Shown here: in pieces, positions 1-13,997 of the stretch
How the letters are laid out: each line of letters starts with the position of its first letter
Numbering within the stretch: position 1 is the first letter of the stretch
DNA from: Arabidopsis thaliana
Lineage: Eukaryota > Streptophyta > Magnoliopsida > Brassicales > Brassicaceae
Direction of reading: 5' to 3'
DNA length: 64,000 bases
Assembly (NCBI RefSeq): GCF_000001735.4
Contig: NC_003076.8
Location: 20,401,835 to 20,465,834, forward strand
Translations under genes and position numbers: made by a program
Notes under the pieces: generated by a model
What the model saw: the letters and a program-made list of their open reading frames with translations, nothing else
Told to the model about the DNA's origin: nothing
Databases searched by the model: none

Positions 1-609
1 TGATGCCCGCCTAAGTTACAATATTTTTTATGTCAAATATATGCTTTTTCAAAAATTCATACGGTCCCAAAGATTTTCCCACATATTCAATTCAAACCCA
101 CCGTTATCGTCCCCAGTCTATACCAACATTTCCGAATCAGCAATTCTCCAAGTCATTTTCATATCTGTCTCACTTCCTTGGTTTGATTCCGATATATAAC
201 AGTGTCTTTTTCTTCTGTTTCTACACTCCCATGTCTATTTCTACCTTTACTCTTTTAAAATCTTCATGTTTACTAGAACCGTCGGAATAAATAACAATGT
301 ATAAAACCTTGTTTCCTAATTAGAGCAATCAAAAGAACTTCTTGTGAGCTCTCTAGCTACTGAATATTTGTCATAAATATAATTTTTAACTTTCGAATTA
401 AAATTAATATAGATATTTTTTTAAAAGAAAAATATAAAAGTTATCTATTTCATCACGTCAAAAAAATACAGTAGAACCACAAACTGTTTTATTAGTAACA
501 GCCTTACAAACACCAAAAAAAAAAAAATCTAAGAAGAAATAAAAAATCTAGTAACAGAAAAATAACATAAATTCACATCAAATATTTTTTATATTTCTGT
601 TTGGGTGAG
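1..609. other. Intergenic, nothing recognised
   Basis: AT-rich sequence downstream of the minus-strand neprosin gene. The only long open frame (about 30-290, plus) has no family resemblance and low-complexity Phe/Ser-rich composition, so I leave it out. The segment just before 610 is likely 3' untranslated region of the neighbouring gene. Confidence 0.6.
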
Positions 610-3600
610 TCAAGGACACCTTGGGTTCCGACCAGGCCCTCCATAGTAAAAATAAGTCCCCCATACATTGTTTTTGCCTTGTCTGATGTCATAACAAGCG
701 GGGTGATCGGCCAAGACATGGAGATTCTTCAGAGGCAAGAGATTGTTGTCCCAGTCAACAACTTGTAAATTCCTAAAGTAGGCAGCTTTCTCAAACCCTT
801 CATCTGCGAAATGGCCGCTTCCCATCTGTGTTCCGGTGTGAGCACCGCTTGATCGGCTGTTCACAACTTCGCCGCCAAATTGTACCATACTTGCATGACT
901 CCTCAAGTGACTGAACAAGAAAGCTGGCCAGTATCCCACAAGAAGTCCATTCCCTAGTTCAAGCCACCAGTGCCCATGTTTTGGATCCTACATTAAGTTT
1001 AAAATGACCACAATATAGGCAATAGCACATTTAGCTTCAAGAGAAAATAAAAGTATAGTATAGATGATTTCTGTAAGTCAAACGATCGAATTTTTCAAAA
1101 CCTGTTATTATATCAAAACCAACATATGGCTCTGCGGCATGGATACAGAATTAGTTAAACACTATATATCCATCATTATGTATTTTTATAACTAGCTTCA
1201 TGTGAGTTACCAAATAAACTTATGTTTCATATTTTTAGTTATACATAAAGAGGTCAGCTAAATTTGCGCATACAGGTTTCTAGTTGATGTACATTAAAGA
1301 TTTGCTTTTACTGCAGGAGCAGTGAAGTTTCTGTCATCAATTTCATATACAATTTAATGCTCTTACCAAATCCAACCTTTTTATTTATTAACAATGTTTT
1401 GAAAAAAGCTGAAGCGATCTTTCCTTTATTGGTTCAGTTTATGAAATTCGAGGTTGGTTGCTTTCTTTATTGTTTCTCCAAGAGTTATAGGTATTCAAAG
1501 TACCTACAGTGGCACACGTTGTAATAACTAAGCATTGCCTCGGGGTGATTTTCATTCATTTATTGATGAGTCATAGTATTACCTTAAATTATGATTACGT
1601 TACGTGAGTTCTTTTTTGTGACGTGAGTTATGTCTATAAGTACAAATTACAGCTGAAATTCTCACCATGATGATTTGGTTTTCAAAATTTTATGTGAAAA
1701 TGAATTAGGTAGAAATAACATTTAAATAAATGTTTGTAGTTTACTAGGACGTATAATAGATATATTATATACACTATCATTTTATCTTCTTTTTTTTGGA
1801 TTTTCTGTTAAGTTATAGTATATATAATATTCATGGTTCAAAAAATATCTTAAGCTATAGACAAAATTGTAACATTGATATATGTCGTTAGACCTATAAA
1901 TTCTTCACAAAAACCCAAAAATAATTTTCTGAAGTGAAACTACAATAAGGTAGATGAAAACTGTATATTAATATATTTAAACAAACAATGAAAGAATGGT
2001 TGGACAATTTGCTCTAATTTATAATTTCGTGGAATAAGCTCATGCTTAATGTGTCGGTTGATTAAAAAATTTTATGAGACATCTGCGTAGCGTATCAAGT
2101 GCGTTATTGACTTTATATATGTCGGTCTCAGTACTTTAAAAATGTAATGTTTTGTCTTGGTGGACTTATCTAAAAGAAATCTTAAGTTTCAAGCAATCAT
2201 ATAGCCTAAGCATTAATGACACAACTATTTTTAATTTTATTCTGGGTCAGCAGCTTCTTGTTCTTAATAGTATCTAGAAAGAAAATAAGAACAGAACACC
2301 TATTAATGCGCTAAATTACACATTCCAATTAATTTAAATACTTATCGAAGTTCATTGGTAAATTCAAAAACATAATGCACGTACAACTGCAACTTGATTC
2401 TACCATAATTTTCAACAAATGATGCTATGAGTATTTGTTTCATGTTGTTTGACCAAAATCATCAAGTATGTACAAAGTGTCAAGTATTTTAAGTTTTCAG
2501 GATTTTTTAGTCCTTCTTTATGAATTGAATATGATAAAAATATGGTTAGAAGTGTGGAAATAAATGGAAGGAAATGAAGACTGACCTTCCAAATCATTAA
2601 ACCGATATCAAACTGTCTTCCATTATAAGAGGACCTCGGGGAAATCGCTGCACCAATTGCAATTTTATTGTTGGTTTGTACGAATCCAGAGCAGAGTAAA
2701 TTGTAGCACCCAGTTGCTTGGTATGCATCAGTCTGCTTTTCCAAATTTTCAATTCAATATATTATTTTCCCTCATGATATTAAATAAATAATTCAAGCAA
2801 AAAGTTTGAAAAAAGTAGTGATTGATCTTACCGTCCAATATGTGAAGAATCTTGGATAATTATCTCCGTATAGTTCAGGACTAACCTGCAAAAGGATCAA
2901 AATGCTATGTAATCAGTAATCACCAACCTAATTATAATTGGACCCTATCTATATCCCCACCACATTTCTTTTGCAACTCATTACTGTATATTACTAGTTG
3001 ATTTGTCTGCCGGTTCTCTGTTTAGAAAATTAGAAGGTTGACTAATTAAGCTCCTGATTGATTCGAAAGCTAATCTTTGTGTTTTTATAAAATATAAACG
3101 TAAACATCAAACACAAAACGAATGTGGTAAAACTATTATCCTTTTGTTGTTTTGTGGCGTTTGTGCTTATAATACTAACAAAAAAAACTTTTTCTGTTTA
3201 ATATGATGAAAGTTTCAGAATCATATGAAAAGAATTCACACTTAAACCGACGAAAAATGTTTATAAACAATGTATATTGTCTAGTGATTAACTATTACTC
3301 GGATGTTTAGTAGGTAATATTACATATATTGACAAAATATTCTCTTTTTCTATTCGAAAACTAGTGGCAAATAATTTTGTAAAGTGTAAAGTGAATGGTA
3401 CCTGCCAACCAGCTTCAATGGTGTTTAGGTCATGACCAAAGGATCCAGAGATGAGCCAAATCTGAGATAAACTAAACTCATAAGCATCAGTGACACGTGG
3501 CGCCCACACGTTAATGCTTGCTTTAGCTCCATAGTATTGTTCTCCATTTACAAACACCACCGCATGCTGCATGTAAGTTTAAACTCTATTAAGCTAAGTA

Positions 3601-4541
3601 CCATTAATTAATTTTACACCATAAAAATAACCTAAGTTCACACTTTATCTTCAATATCAAGAATATCAGTTGAACGAAGACTCTTTAATTTCTCCATCTC
3701 GATCGAATCATTTTTTTTATTGTATGCTTTATAGTATACTTTTTGGAGAATCAGATGCTTTATTGAACAAAAAAAAAAGTTAAAGTAAAGCATAAGAAAA
3801 CATTATTATTCTCTCGCATGATCGAGTCGTACGATACAAGAGGTGAAGAAGAAGTTACCTCGTGACCACCTCCGGATGAATCTCGTCTAATGGGTCTTCT
3901 TAATTTCCGACCAAACCGTCGAACTGAATTTGCCCTTAAAACATCATTCTTTGTTGTTTTTCTAATTGGTATTGACCCAATTGGACAACTTTCACCGGAC
4001 ATACTCCATAACTGATTAAAACTTTCCTCATATGTTGTTTCATTTCCTTTACTTGGCCTGTAAGGTGAGTCCTGCATGTTTATATTAATAGAATTACTTC
4101 TTTTTTATACCTAAAACTTACAAAAGAAGTAAAGTTAAAGAGTAGATTCATTACAAGTGGTTTCTGGCCTTGTAGCTGAGGATGATCAAATGCGGGTTGT
4201 AAATGAGACGGTACACATTCTATTACATCTCCGTCTGGGCTCTACAGTTTCACAATAACAAAAATGATCACAGAAATGGAAAAAAAAAGTAGATTAATTC
4301 CATAAAGGGTTTGTTTGGTTACGTGGATTGTTTTGATGGAAGGTTTGTTGATTTTGCTGAGATATGCTTCCACTCTTCTAAGCTTCTGAATCTCCCTGTT
4401 GGGTCTGAATGAAGTTTGGTTTTTAAGATGAATAGCTGATCCGAGTAATAAGTCTAGTTGAAGAGAGAGAAGAAGCATAAGCCCAATAAATTTGGATGTG
4501 ATGGTTGAAGTAGTTGAAGAAGAAGAAGAAGAAGAAGCCAT
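610..4541 (-). CDS. Neprosin-domain (DUF239) secreted protein
   Basis: Seven exons on the minus strand: 4541-4323, 4241-4155, 4071-3859, 3566-3402, 2885-2832, 2732-2586, 987-610. All junctions are GT-AG and every exon is a whole number of codons; the product is 420 residues. A hydrophobic signal segment follows a Ser-rich start (residues about 17-36). Next comes the neprosin activation-peptide region (DUF4409-like) and then the neprosin/DUF239 domain from about residue 170, recognisable by HAVVF, YYGAKA, SGSF and WWLELGNGLLVGYW motifs and a Cys-containing C-terminus. Nepenthes neprosin is a prolyl-cleaving glutamic peptidase; most plant paralogues are uncharacterised, and I cannot assign the two catalytic glutamates with certainty. 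Intron 6 is unusually long (about 1.6 kb). I recognise this as AT5G50150. Confidence 0.9.
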
Positions 4542-6339
4542 AACTAGAGAATGTACGGCTTGTTTGGTAATGAAATGGATAGGTTTATTTGTCTCCTTGT
4601 GCTTTCTTGATTTTTAGTAGCACACAAGAACAAAGAAGAAGAAGGTGGAATGAGAATGAGAAGTTAGTTTAATCCCAATGGCCAGACTCCAGACAGAGGA
4701 AAACAGAGAGCAAGCAAACAAAAAAACTACTAATGTTATTTTCAGTTTGATTTTATTTCCTCTTATTTTTAGGGGGTTTCTTGGGGTTTGTAGAATTTTA
4801 AACTTTATCTCTCAAGCTTTTGTTTTAAAATAAATAAATAAAAAAGAGAGAAAGAGATGAAGTAAGTGGCTTTGGGGTTGTGTTTCCGACATAGTCTAAG
4901 CTTTGACAGGCACGAATTACCATTCAAAAGAGAGTGCTTAGAAGGTGGGCCTTTTGCCTTTTGCCTTTTCCCACGTTTTTTACCCATAACCTCATGTCCA
5001 TTTAACCATTTTTTACTTCACTCTTGATGGTGATAAGTTAATAATGATTATCATCTTACAAACATGACGAGGATGGGACATGGATTTATCACTATACTAA
5101 GAAAGATTAAGGTTCAAAACTCTCTTTCATCATCTTATTCATGAGTTTACGCAATACAAGAAAGATGAATAAGCTAGAAAGTAGAAAGTGAAGGACCATA
5201 GTATGTCGTCCAATGAATTGTAATAGTATCGTCATAATTTGGGTTTATAGTAGTTAGATACATGTTAAATAGAAAGAAAAAAAAAAAGAAAGAAAGGAAT
5301 CACTGTATTCCGATCCTTATCAATTGGTTTAGAATTGGAAATCAAGTTAAATACTTAAATCAGTAGTTCTTTATGTCAAAGGAAAAAATAGTGTAAGAAA
5401 GTAAAAAGTTAATTTTTTCACTTTATTTTTATATTATTATTTGGGAATATTATTCGAACTTGTTCAATAATAATCTTCCACCGTTCATTCATCTTTAATG
5501 TATTTAAATTTTTTGGAATAAAGTGTGAATTTTGTTAATTCTCTAGTTTTCATAGAATTTTAAAGCTCTTTAAAAGGTGAAAGAATATTAATACCCTTAG
5601 CTACCAAACTAAAGGTTGATCATATATCTCCTCTATTAATTTGCTTCAGGATTTTTTTTTGGTCACCATTACTTTGCTTTGAATTGCGTTGTTTTAGTAT
5701 TTTTTTCAGTGTTAACAAAAAAGTGTATTGGTTGTACAAGCCGTATTACCTTATATGTGCAAACGTCGATGTACAAATTTGAAAAGTATGTTTGTATATC
5801 TCCTGATTTTCCATCCAATATCTTAAAGACAAACTTTGGTATACTTACAAAAAAAAAATTACATATAAACAAAGCCGTCTTCAGTGGAAGAACACGTGCT
5901 TAGGTAGTAGAGCAGGATGTTTAATTCGATTTTTAAAGTGAAAAGAATGGTCCTTTTGATATATATATAAGCAAATACACTTTTCGAAAAATATAGGACA
6001 CAAAACTAAACAAAAGCTCACATTCACAAATTGTAATTAAAATTCTCTTCTCGACCTAAAAACCATGCGTCCATTCTTGTGCAATTTTGATTATGTTTCT
6101 GGATCTTTGTTCTGTGTGAAAATAACTTTTCAATTGATACAATACTTTCACATCTTATTCAAGAACCGGACAAGAATAAAATGGAGTTCTTGTTACATGT
6201 GAAATATTAAATTACACTTAAATTAACCCAAAAAAACTTATAAGTATTAAATGATATACTAATTAATATTAGAAACACAAAAATATATCCACTATTTCAA
6301 CAACAACAAAAAAAACAAAATATTTATTATTTTGTCTAG

Positions 6340-6830
6340 TTTGCTGATATCTTGTGTTTTTGTTGGTTTTTTAGCTTCGTCTCTTTTAGTTTCCATCATT
6401 TTGCATTCATGTTTAGGTCTTTAGGTGCATGTTTGCATTGCATTTCTCACTTCTAGGATCTTGGAGTGGAACATGGAATTTGGAAGCAAATAGAGCAAGA
6501 AGGAGCTAAAAGAAGTGAAGAAACAAAAATTCAAGAAGAGGTCGATTGGGACTAATCCAGCCTCTGATCCACAACCAAAACTTGGTCGATTGGGTGCTTA
6601 AACTGAGTTGACCCGGTTTATTTTCTTTTCTCTATAAATATGTTTAAACCCCTAAACCTACTTTTCTTAATTTCTCTTTGTAATCAACTCTAAAGTCTTG
6701 TGATTCCTTCTTTTATTCAAGATTTTATTTATATTCATCTCTTATCTATCTCTTTAATTCTTCTTCTAACATGAATTTTTAAAAATTAAATGACAACTCC
6801 TTGGATTTTCATGGCATTAGGTGTATTCAT
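6340..6830 (+). mobile_element. Possible solo-LTR-like relic
   Basis: This block has a composition and layout unlike its flanks: a purine-rich stretch (about 6455-6550), a TATA-like CTATAAATATG near 6632-6642, then a pyrimidine-rich tract with CTTTGTAATCAACTC resembling an LTR U3-R-U5 arrangement. I find no flanking target duplication or internal retrotransposon genes. The assignment rests on resemblance to Arabidopsis gypsy LTRs and is weak; it could be ordinary non-coding sequence. Confidence 0.25.
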
Positions 6831-9565
6831 AGTATTTCAGATCTCTAGTTCCATGCGGATTTGAGTCTTAAGTGCTATAACGATAACCATGTTTGTGGAC
6901 TTAGAGGAAATATTAACAGGTAGAAAATTTCTTAATCATTTTTATTAAATCAAAAGTGTGTGTACGTAAAAATACATTTCCTATTTATTTACGTTTTCGC
7001 ACTTCCAATACAGAAATGTAAGCTTCCACTGCATTAACGATCGAAATGGAAACACAAACATTCCACCACAGTTCAAAACTAGAAAGGCAAGATTTCATCG
7101 TGTTTCTGATATGATTTTTTTGTCATACAACCACGCACCTCTGTGGTGTTTCCTTATGCTTTTGAGAGCTAATTAAATTCCGATTAATTATGACTATAAA
7201 AGCTGAAATCGTACTTCGAAAAAGCCTCCATGCAACTGATGATTTATGGTTTTGTTCTAAATGTAAATAAATAAATAAATAAAACCAAAAAAGAGTTTGA
7301 CCTCTTAGCTAATCAAGCTCCTTATCTGTGGTATCTTTCCGGAATCAGGTTAGAATTTAGATGATTAACTAATCATATAAATTTCATACTTTGACATGAA
7401 ATCTAGAAATGTAGAACATAGAACACATTACAACTTGATTTTAGAATCCATGATTGTTTTAAAATTTTATGTTATTTTTGAGAACGTCAGTGCCCCAACA
7501 AATACTAGAATACCACCACTTAGGTACAAACAGATAGAAAGACGACGATGATATTTTCCTTACACATTGGTGACGTATCTATTATATTGCCTATGTGAGG
7601 ACATTACAAGTGGCTGTAATGGAGCACTCAAATCAATTATCTATGACTGTATATAAATTCCCTACTAACATATTTGGTGCCAACTTTGGGGCGACCAAGA
7701 TGGATGATGATCATTAGGTTCCTCTTTTGCTTTTTTGAACTTTTAATATGGAGACCATGTGCTTTGTCTTTTTTCTTCAATTATTTCAGTGCTTTAGCTA
7801 AATAATATATATCATTGACAAAATTTCTATCCATAGGATTTCAGTATAAGTAGTATTCACAGGGTTATATGTTGAACTTAAACCAAGAATAGTTATCCAC
7901 AATTTGGACCTATACTGAATTGTAATAAACGAATAATATGTAATTTCAGCAACATTAGATGAGATAATATAGAAGCATTTTAACATTACATTAGAAAAAA
8001 AGAGAGGATAATATAGAAGCAAACTACTTAATATGGTAGTTTGGTTCAAGATTCGTTATACTAGTCGATGCAAGCAAGTGAGTCCCGCCCATGAGACCGA
8101 GTTTCGTCGACTGCAGCGGCATATTAACTACTTTCAAGTGTTACTTCCACTATCAAAAACTTCAAAAAATGTTATAAGATAATTTGATTATAAAACCATT
8201 AAAAGTGTTTTAAAAAACTAACAGGATTTGGATTTCGATATAAGATAATTTGATTATAAAAGATAGAAAAATTAAGACCGAAGCATCAACTTTTATACAT
8301 TGAAAAGTGACATAATTGAAGAGGACAAATATTTGGGTTGTTGACTGTCACGTGGTTACCGACTACTTTTTCATTGAACATAAAGTCTGCTTTACAATGG
8401 TCTGCAAAAGAGAACAGAGTGTGTTAATCCAAACAGCTTACTTCTATTGGTGTACTCACTACCAAAAGGGCTAAACATGATTTATGTATATATTGTTTCT
8501 AGTTTCTGTTGTCTTTCATTTCGAATGTTTTGATCTACCAATAAGGCGGGGTCGATCATCATTAAAGTTTCCACCAATTTTGTTAAATTTTTGAGCGAGT
8601 GAATGCATTAGTCTTTTGTAATTATTACGCTTTTGGAAGAAAAAAGGGAACTATATAGTCCATCCGATTAAGCGTCGGTCTAAATTTCCGAACGAGAAAA
8701 TTAGGGACTTCGAAAGTGGTATGCATTGGCTAATGGAAGATGTTGCTCCAACCGTAATCAAGTAGTTAGAGCACTCAGATCCCATGTTTCTTCTCCACTT
8801 TTGACAATCTTGGTACCATGTAATTATTAGGTTTTACAACATCTCAACACACTCTTATTTTTTTTAACTCATTTATGATTTCTTTATGAAAGAATTAGTG
8901 AAAATGAACCGTAAAAGTTTGAAAAAAATATTTTCTGGACCCTTCCAAAACATTTTAAAAAAACAAATCTTTCTACAGAGAAATACACGATTACCTTTCG
9001 CAGAAGATAATATTACGATATTTAAACTATCAAGTACATTTAAACAAAAGAAAACTAAAAGAAAAAACAAAAACAAATACACAAAACAAAACTGTACTTG
9101 TAAAAATAAAGATATATCTTCAAAAGTTTTCTTTTGTAAAAGTATTAAAAGTGCGGTGTAAAATAATTTATTTTCTTTCTTTTCTAGTTCAAGCATACAA
9201 GTTTTTAGAATTCAAATTCAATTTATAATTAGATTTTTTATTATTCGAACCTCAGTCGATCGATGTAGAGAACGACTCTAAAGAGAGAGAGAGATTGATC
9301 AGTTTAGGAGAGTTAATCTAAAAAACTTCAGCAATACAGTTGCGAAAGAAAAGCGGAGCGGAGCATATACTCATAAACATATATGAATTTTATATGGGAT
9401 AGTTCGTTTGATGTACGAGTAGGTAAGAAATGTTCAAATAGGGAAGAAAACAGAAAAAATACTTTTTGGCATATATGTAACTCCTGATTCAAATGCTAAT
9501 AAAATTCATCTATCTTTACTCATAACAAGGTTTACTTTGTTGATATTTTAGAGGTTGTCGTAGTA

Positions 9566-9683
9566 GTTAATTAGGAAAATTTCTTTATAAATTAATATTT
9601 CCTAATTTATCAAAAAATTAATATTTTTATAAATTAATAGAATTTTGTGGTCCTAATATTATTAATTTATAAAGGTTTGACTG
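9566..9683. mobile_element. Emigrant-type MITE fragment
   Basis: The right end (9660-9683) reads TTATTAATTTATAAAGG then TTTGACTG and is followed by TA. Reverse-complemented this is a near match to the terminal inverted repeat of Emigrant MITEs (starting CAGT...ACCTCTATAAATTAATA), pogo/mariner-related elements that insert at TA. Further ATAAATTAATA repeats occur inside. The left terminal repeat is missing or eroded, so this is a truncated or internally rearranged copy. Confidence 0.5.
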
Positions 9684-11210
9684 TATTCCGCATAACCCAT
9701 CATCCACTAAAGAGGCTACTCAAACATCATGATCAAAGAACAAATATATAATGAAAGGCGTAATAAGACACACTTGGTACTTAGTACACATTTGCTATAT
9801 ACACGCTTGCTATCTTTCCTAATGAAAGTGAAAGACACTGGAAAAACAACACACAGGCTTTGATAAGTATGATGGGCCTGGAAATGCCAAACTTGTAGCT
9901 AGCAGATCTAACAAAAACAAGCTTAGCTTGCTACGTGGTACACACTCTAAGTCCCAAGTCAATCCGCTTACTGAATAATAGTTCAAATGGAGCTAAATCC
10001 AAATTATGGGTCCCAAAAAAAAACTCAGGCCAAATTCAACGGCTTGGAAAATGGCAAGAGAATGTGCACAGGTAAATCGAAAATCGAAAACTAAAATTGT
10101 AATTACCCTTAGTATTTGCTTACCGATAAGACAAACATAATTTTGTCGCCAAATGTAGCATAGAAAAAACAAAATATCATGTTGCTCTATATAAAGTACT
10201 TCATAATATTTTATAAGTATCTGGTAGAAATAATAGAGCGTATAAGATAATGAATCTATCCATGGCTGAAAAAAAAATAATTCATAGAAAAGAAAATGAC
10301 CAATAATTCATTTTTCTTCTTCTTCTTTTTGCGATACCAAAAACAACACTACTTTGAATTTTATTTGAAATTAATCTGTTATTTGTCTTAAATGGAATAA
10401 TATTCTTCTAAAGAAAAGAATTATGTATTGTATATAATCCGCTATGAAGAAATTCAAACACACTTCTTCTCACCAAATTGACTATACTATTTTCATTGTT
10501 GTCGATCGATGAATTCAAATGAAAAGAGCATGCACAATTGCAAATAGAGTTTCTGTATCTTTAAAGTTGTCCTGCCCACTTAGTGAATTGTGAAGAAGAA
10601 AAAGAGAAGGCGTGGGGAATATAGAGTAATATCAAAGTGGGCCGTGAGCAATGAATCATGTTGGATAAAACTTAAGAGCTGGATTGGTCCAGGACTTGTT
10701 CAAATTGGTTTTTGAGTTTATTTTGTGCTGTTTTATTAAGACGTTGTTAATCAAAAGTGTTTTTTTTTTCTCTTACTTTCACAAGAAACTAAAGTAAGCC
10801 ACAGGAAAATGCCTACTCTTCTCCTTTAATCGTGGCTGTCTTTTCCTTGTAGGAATTTTTGCCACATTAGCAACAAATTTTCTTCAAATCTCAATCACAC
10901 AACAGCTTTCACACTCATTTAGATATTTCTATCTATCAAAAGAAAAAAAAAACATTAAAAACATTTAGATTTATTATTCCATTTAGTTTAACAGAAATAT
11001 CTTGTGTCTTAACAAGACAAAACACTTCTTACTATCATGAAAATGCCAACGTCACTAAGACACTAATTTTTTCATCTTTACTTTTCTTTCCTTTTTCAAT
11101 AAAGAAAAATATCAATTACCACATCGAAGGGAAAAAATTATAATTAATTACTACTATCTGTGCATTTTTTTTTTGTTAGTTACACGAAATATTATCTTTT
11201 ATATAATTAC

Positions 11211-11400
11211 AATGATGACATCGGTTTTTAAAAATATGTATGTTTTAGAAAATGCTTTCAAATTTGTTTTTTTTTTTTGATCAAAAATATGTATGTTTTA
11301 GAAAATCTGTATGTAACTAACCCACACCAAAAAGTAACAAACCAATGATGACATCGGTTTTTAAAATTATGTATGTTTTAGAAAATACTTTCTCAATTTT
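11211..11400. repeat. Direct duplication, period about 133 bp
   Basis: A block starting AATGATGACATCGGTTTTTA at 11211 recurs at 11344 with few differences, each followed by ATGTATGTTTTAGAAAAT and a T-run. A third partial copy of ATGTATGTTTTAGAAAAT lies between them at about 11288-11305. This is a local tandem duplication with no coding content. Confidence 0.85.
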
Positions 11401-12431
11401 TTTTTTTTTAATATTTAAAGCTGTTTCACACATGTTAAAGAATTTTTAATTTTTATTTATTTTAAACTAAAAAATTATTTATCTAAATATAATTCAGTCA
11501 ATAAAACAACAATCTGCATAATATAAATTGTCAAAACCAATATAAAAATAATAATTAATTTTATGTTTAAATATTATATTTTAAAATTTTCTTCTAAAAC
11601 ACCAAATGAAAAATATGGAGGGATTATATTACAAACCTCATCTGTCCAACCGCGACAAAAACTGTTACTTATATTAAAGAAAATTAAAGAAAGAAATAAA
11701 CATCATCTCCGTGAATGTCATTGCGAAAATTGGAGAAAAAAAAGAAAAACAAAATTAAAGATCCGACCCAAATTCCATAACAAACAAAACCAACCAAAAT
11801 TTAACCCAGCCCAAAACAAATATGTTAAATTGAACCCAACCACCTACATAACCCAACCCGACCCTCCCCAAATGACATAAATCAATCAGATATATTTTAC
11901 TCGATGTAATTAGTAATTTCATAAGGCTCACATTCATTGCATGTATACAAATTTAACTAAATTGAAAGGAAAAAGAATATTCGTGTGCGACAATATGGTC
12001 ATATTACTCCCGACTACAATAACATATGTAAAGTAGTCATAAGATACGAACTTGAACTCTCTATTTATTTTTGTTCATAATTAATTTTATTGGTTTTCAA
12101 TTATATATATATATATATTTTGACTAGTAATCTATAGGTTAATTCAGTAACGAATAAAGATAGATGAACGGATGGACCATTAATCCACTACGACGCTTAG
12201 GGACCAACTTTCCACAAGTGAGGAAATAGGACCGCGACTACCACTTCCTACACACCCGTGATAATATTGTCAACGTCATTCATGCTTTTTCACCTAAATT
12301 TCTTTATCTTAGTGGACTAGGCAATCAATTTGAAAACTCTACTACACTGAGTTCCAAAGTTTAACAAAACCATAAATGAAGAGTGCTACAAATATGTCAT
12401 GTTTCGTCGTACAACAAGTTTCCCCTTTGGC

Positions 12432-12499
12432 TATACACTAAAAAAAACCAACAATTTTCCCTGATTATACACTAAAAAAAACTAACAATTTTCCCTGAT
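12432..12499. repeat. Tandem repeat, 2 x 34 bp
   Basis: Two adjacent 34-base units beginning TATACACTAAAAAAAA and ending TTTTCCCTGAT, differing at one position. Non-coding. Confidence 0.9.
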
Positions 12500-13562
12500 T
12501 ACGGTCAAATGCTAGCTGATACACAGTGTATTTTACACACCTCGTCGTAATGATGAAAGTTAGATTCTTGTTTCTTGACAGTCGACTTGTCTTCGACGTA
12601 AATTCGTCAAAAAAGTCAATTTCCAATGGATTTCTAAATGTTGTATCCGTCAAAACTCAGAAATGAGTTCTTTTATTGTAATATATATGGTTATACTATA
12701 GAGTTAACAATCGTAAGGTGTTTTATTAACATCGGAAACTTTTCAAGGAGTTCCACCCCTCTTTCATAGTCCCTCATTTAAAACACAAATAACATAAAAC
12801 TTGTCCTAAGGAAACCTAAAATCGATAACTCTATAGAAAACACAACACATCTTTTTCTGTTCTTTATAAACTGAAATTTTTCAATTGGGAACAAGTTTGT
12901 TTACTTAGTATCATTTGGTAAAAAAAAAAAAAGATGCTCCAATAAACCCACCAACATCTTGGGTTGGTCATTTAGATACTCTTTGAATTATATCAGAGAA
13001 AAATATCTTATGGTTGGTATGGCAGACGACCGATAAGAACCTGTATAGTATAACCATATCCGACAATGACTTCTCTGTTATCCGAAGACATACTAGACGA
13101 TCACCAAGAAAAAGAATTTGAAGGTAAAACCCATAAAACATCATAAGTTTGATGTAACAATCAAATTTTTTTGTCTCTTTCCCAAGTTATAAGGACAACG
13201 AGAAAATAATTCACCGAAAAAAGGACAACGAGAAAATAAAATAAACATTAACTTTTTTTTACTCATAAATGAAGTGTCCTGGACCATGAAGAATGCAAGA
13301 GAATACGGGGTAGGGAGCATTTCTAGGGAAAGACGGGCGACAACAAAACGTCAAAACCTAACCTATAAAAATATTAAACGCGAATCATATATAGTGAACC
13401 ATAATGAAACAAGAAAAAATTAATAGTGAAGAATTCAAGATAAAACCAAGCTAGCTACCAAAAACAAAAAAAAAGATAAACCAAGCTAATGATGAGTCTT
13501 TTGAAAATAACATAGTTTCACATGTAACTTAACACACACAAAAATATGTTTATAATGACCAA

Positions 13563-13592
13563 GAAATAAACTGAAATAAACTGAAATAAACT
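13563..13592. repeat. Tandem repeat, 3 x 10 bp (GAAATAAACT)
   Basis: Three perfect copies of the decamer GAAATAAACT in AT-rich intergenic DNA upstream of FRO8. Confidence 0.9.
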
Positions 13593-13997
13593 AAGGGAAA
13601 CTTAAATGATTTCTTAGGACATATACATGATGAAAACTGAAAACGAACAAATGCTAGGAAGTGCATTAGCAAACAAGAGATTCTTAGGAAAACATGAATA
13701 ACTTAGACATTTTGGTAAAGAACTAAAACTCCCAAAAGTCATTCTTTTTGGGCATAATCTATAAAGTTTAAGAACTTAAGAATAAATAAATAAATCATAA
13801 AATAATTGAATACACAGTAAAACTAAAATCTACATCTCTTGATAGTTAAAAAGAGAGTTGTGATAAGGTGGTGGGGCCTTTCATTTGGCCTTCTTTTTTT
13901 TGAGTCCATATATAGAGAAATTGGAAGAAGTTGATCAAAAGGTTCAAAACAAAACCACTTTTCAAACATTGGAACTATCTAAGTATTGAACACAAAG

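Larger units (their letters stand above)
4542..13997. other. Long gene-free stretch with transposon scraps
   Basis: About 9.4 kb between the neprosin gene and FRO8. It is very AT-rich, dominated by A- and T-runs, with no open frame resembling a family. It holds an LTR-like fragment near 6.4-6.8 kb, an Emigrant-type MITE end near 9.6 kb and several short tandem duplications (listed separately). The first 150-200 bases are probably promoter/5' UTR of the neprosin gene. A TATA-like CCATATATAGAG at 13906-13917 lies about 85 bases before the FRO8 start. Confidence 0.6.

Noticed and set aside
8873..9196. Overlapping open frames on both strands of about 90-107 codons
   Set aside because: Lys/Phe-rich low-complexity translation of A- and T-runs with no family resemblance and no splice or promoter context.
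11563..11937. Open frames on both strands with Pro/Asn/Lys-rich translations
   Set aside because: Low-complexity; one ends in tandem CCAACC-like text. No domain or splice context.
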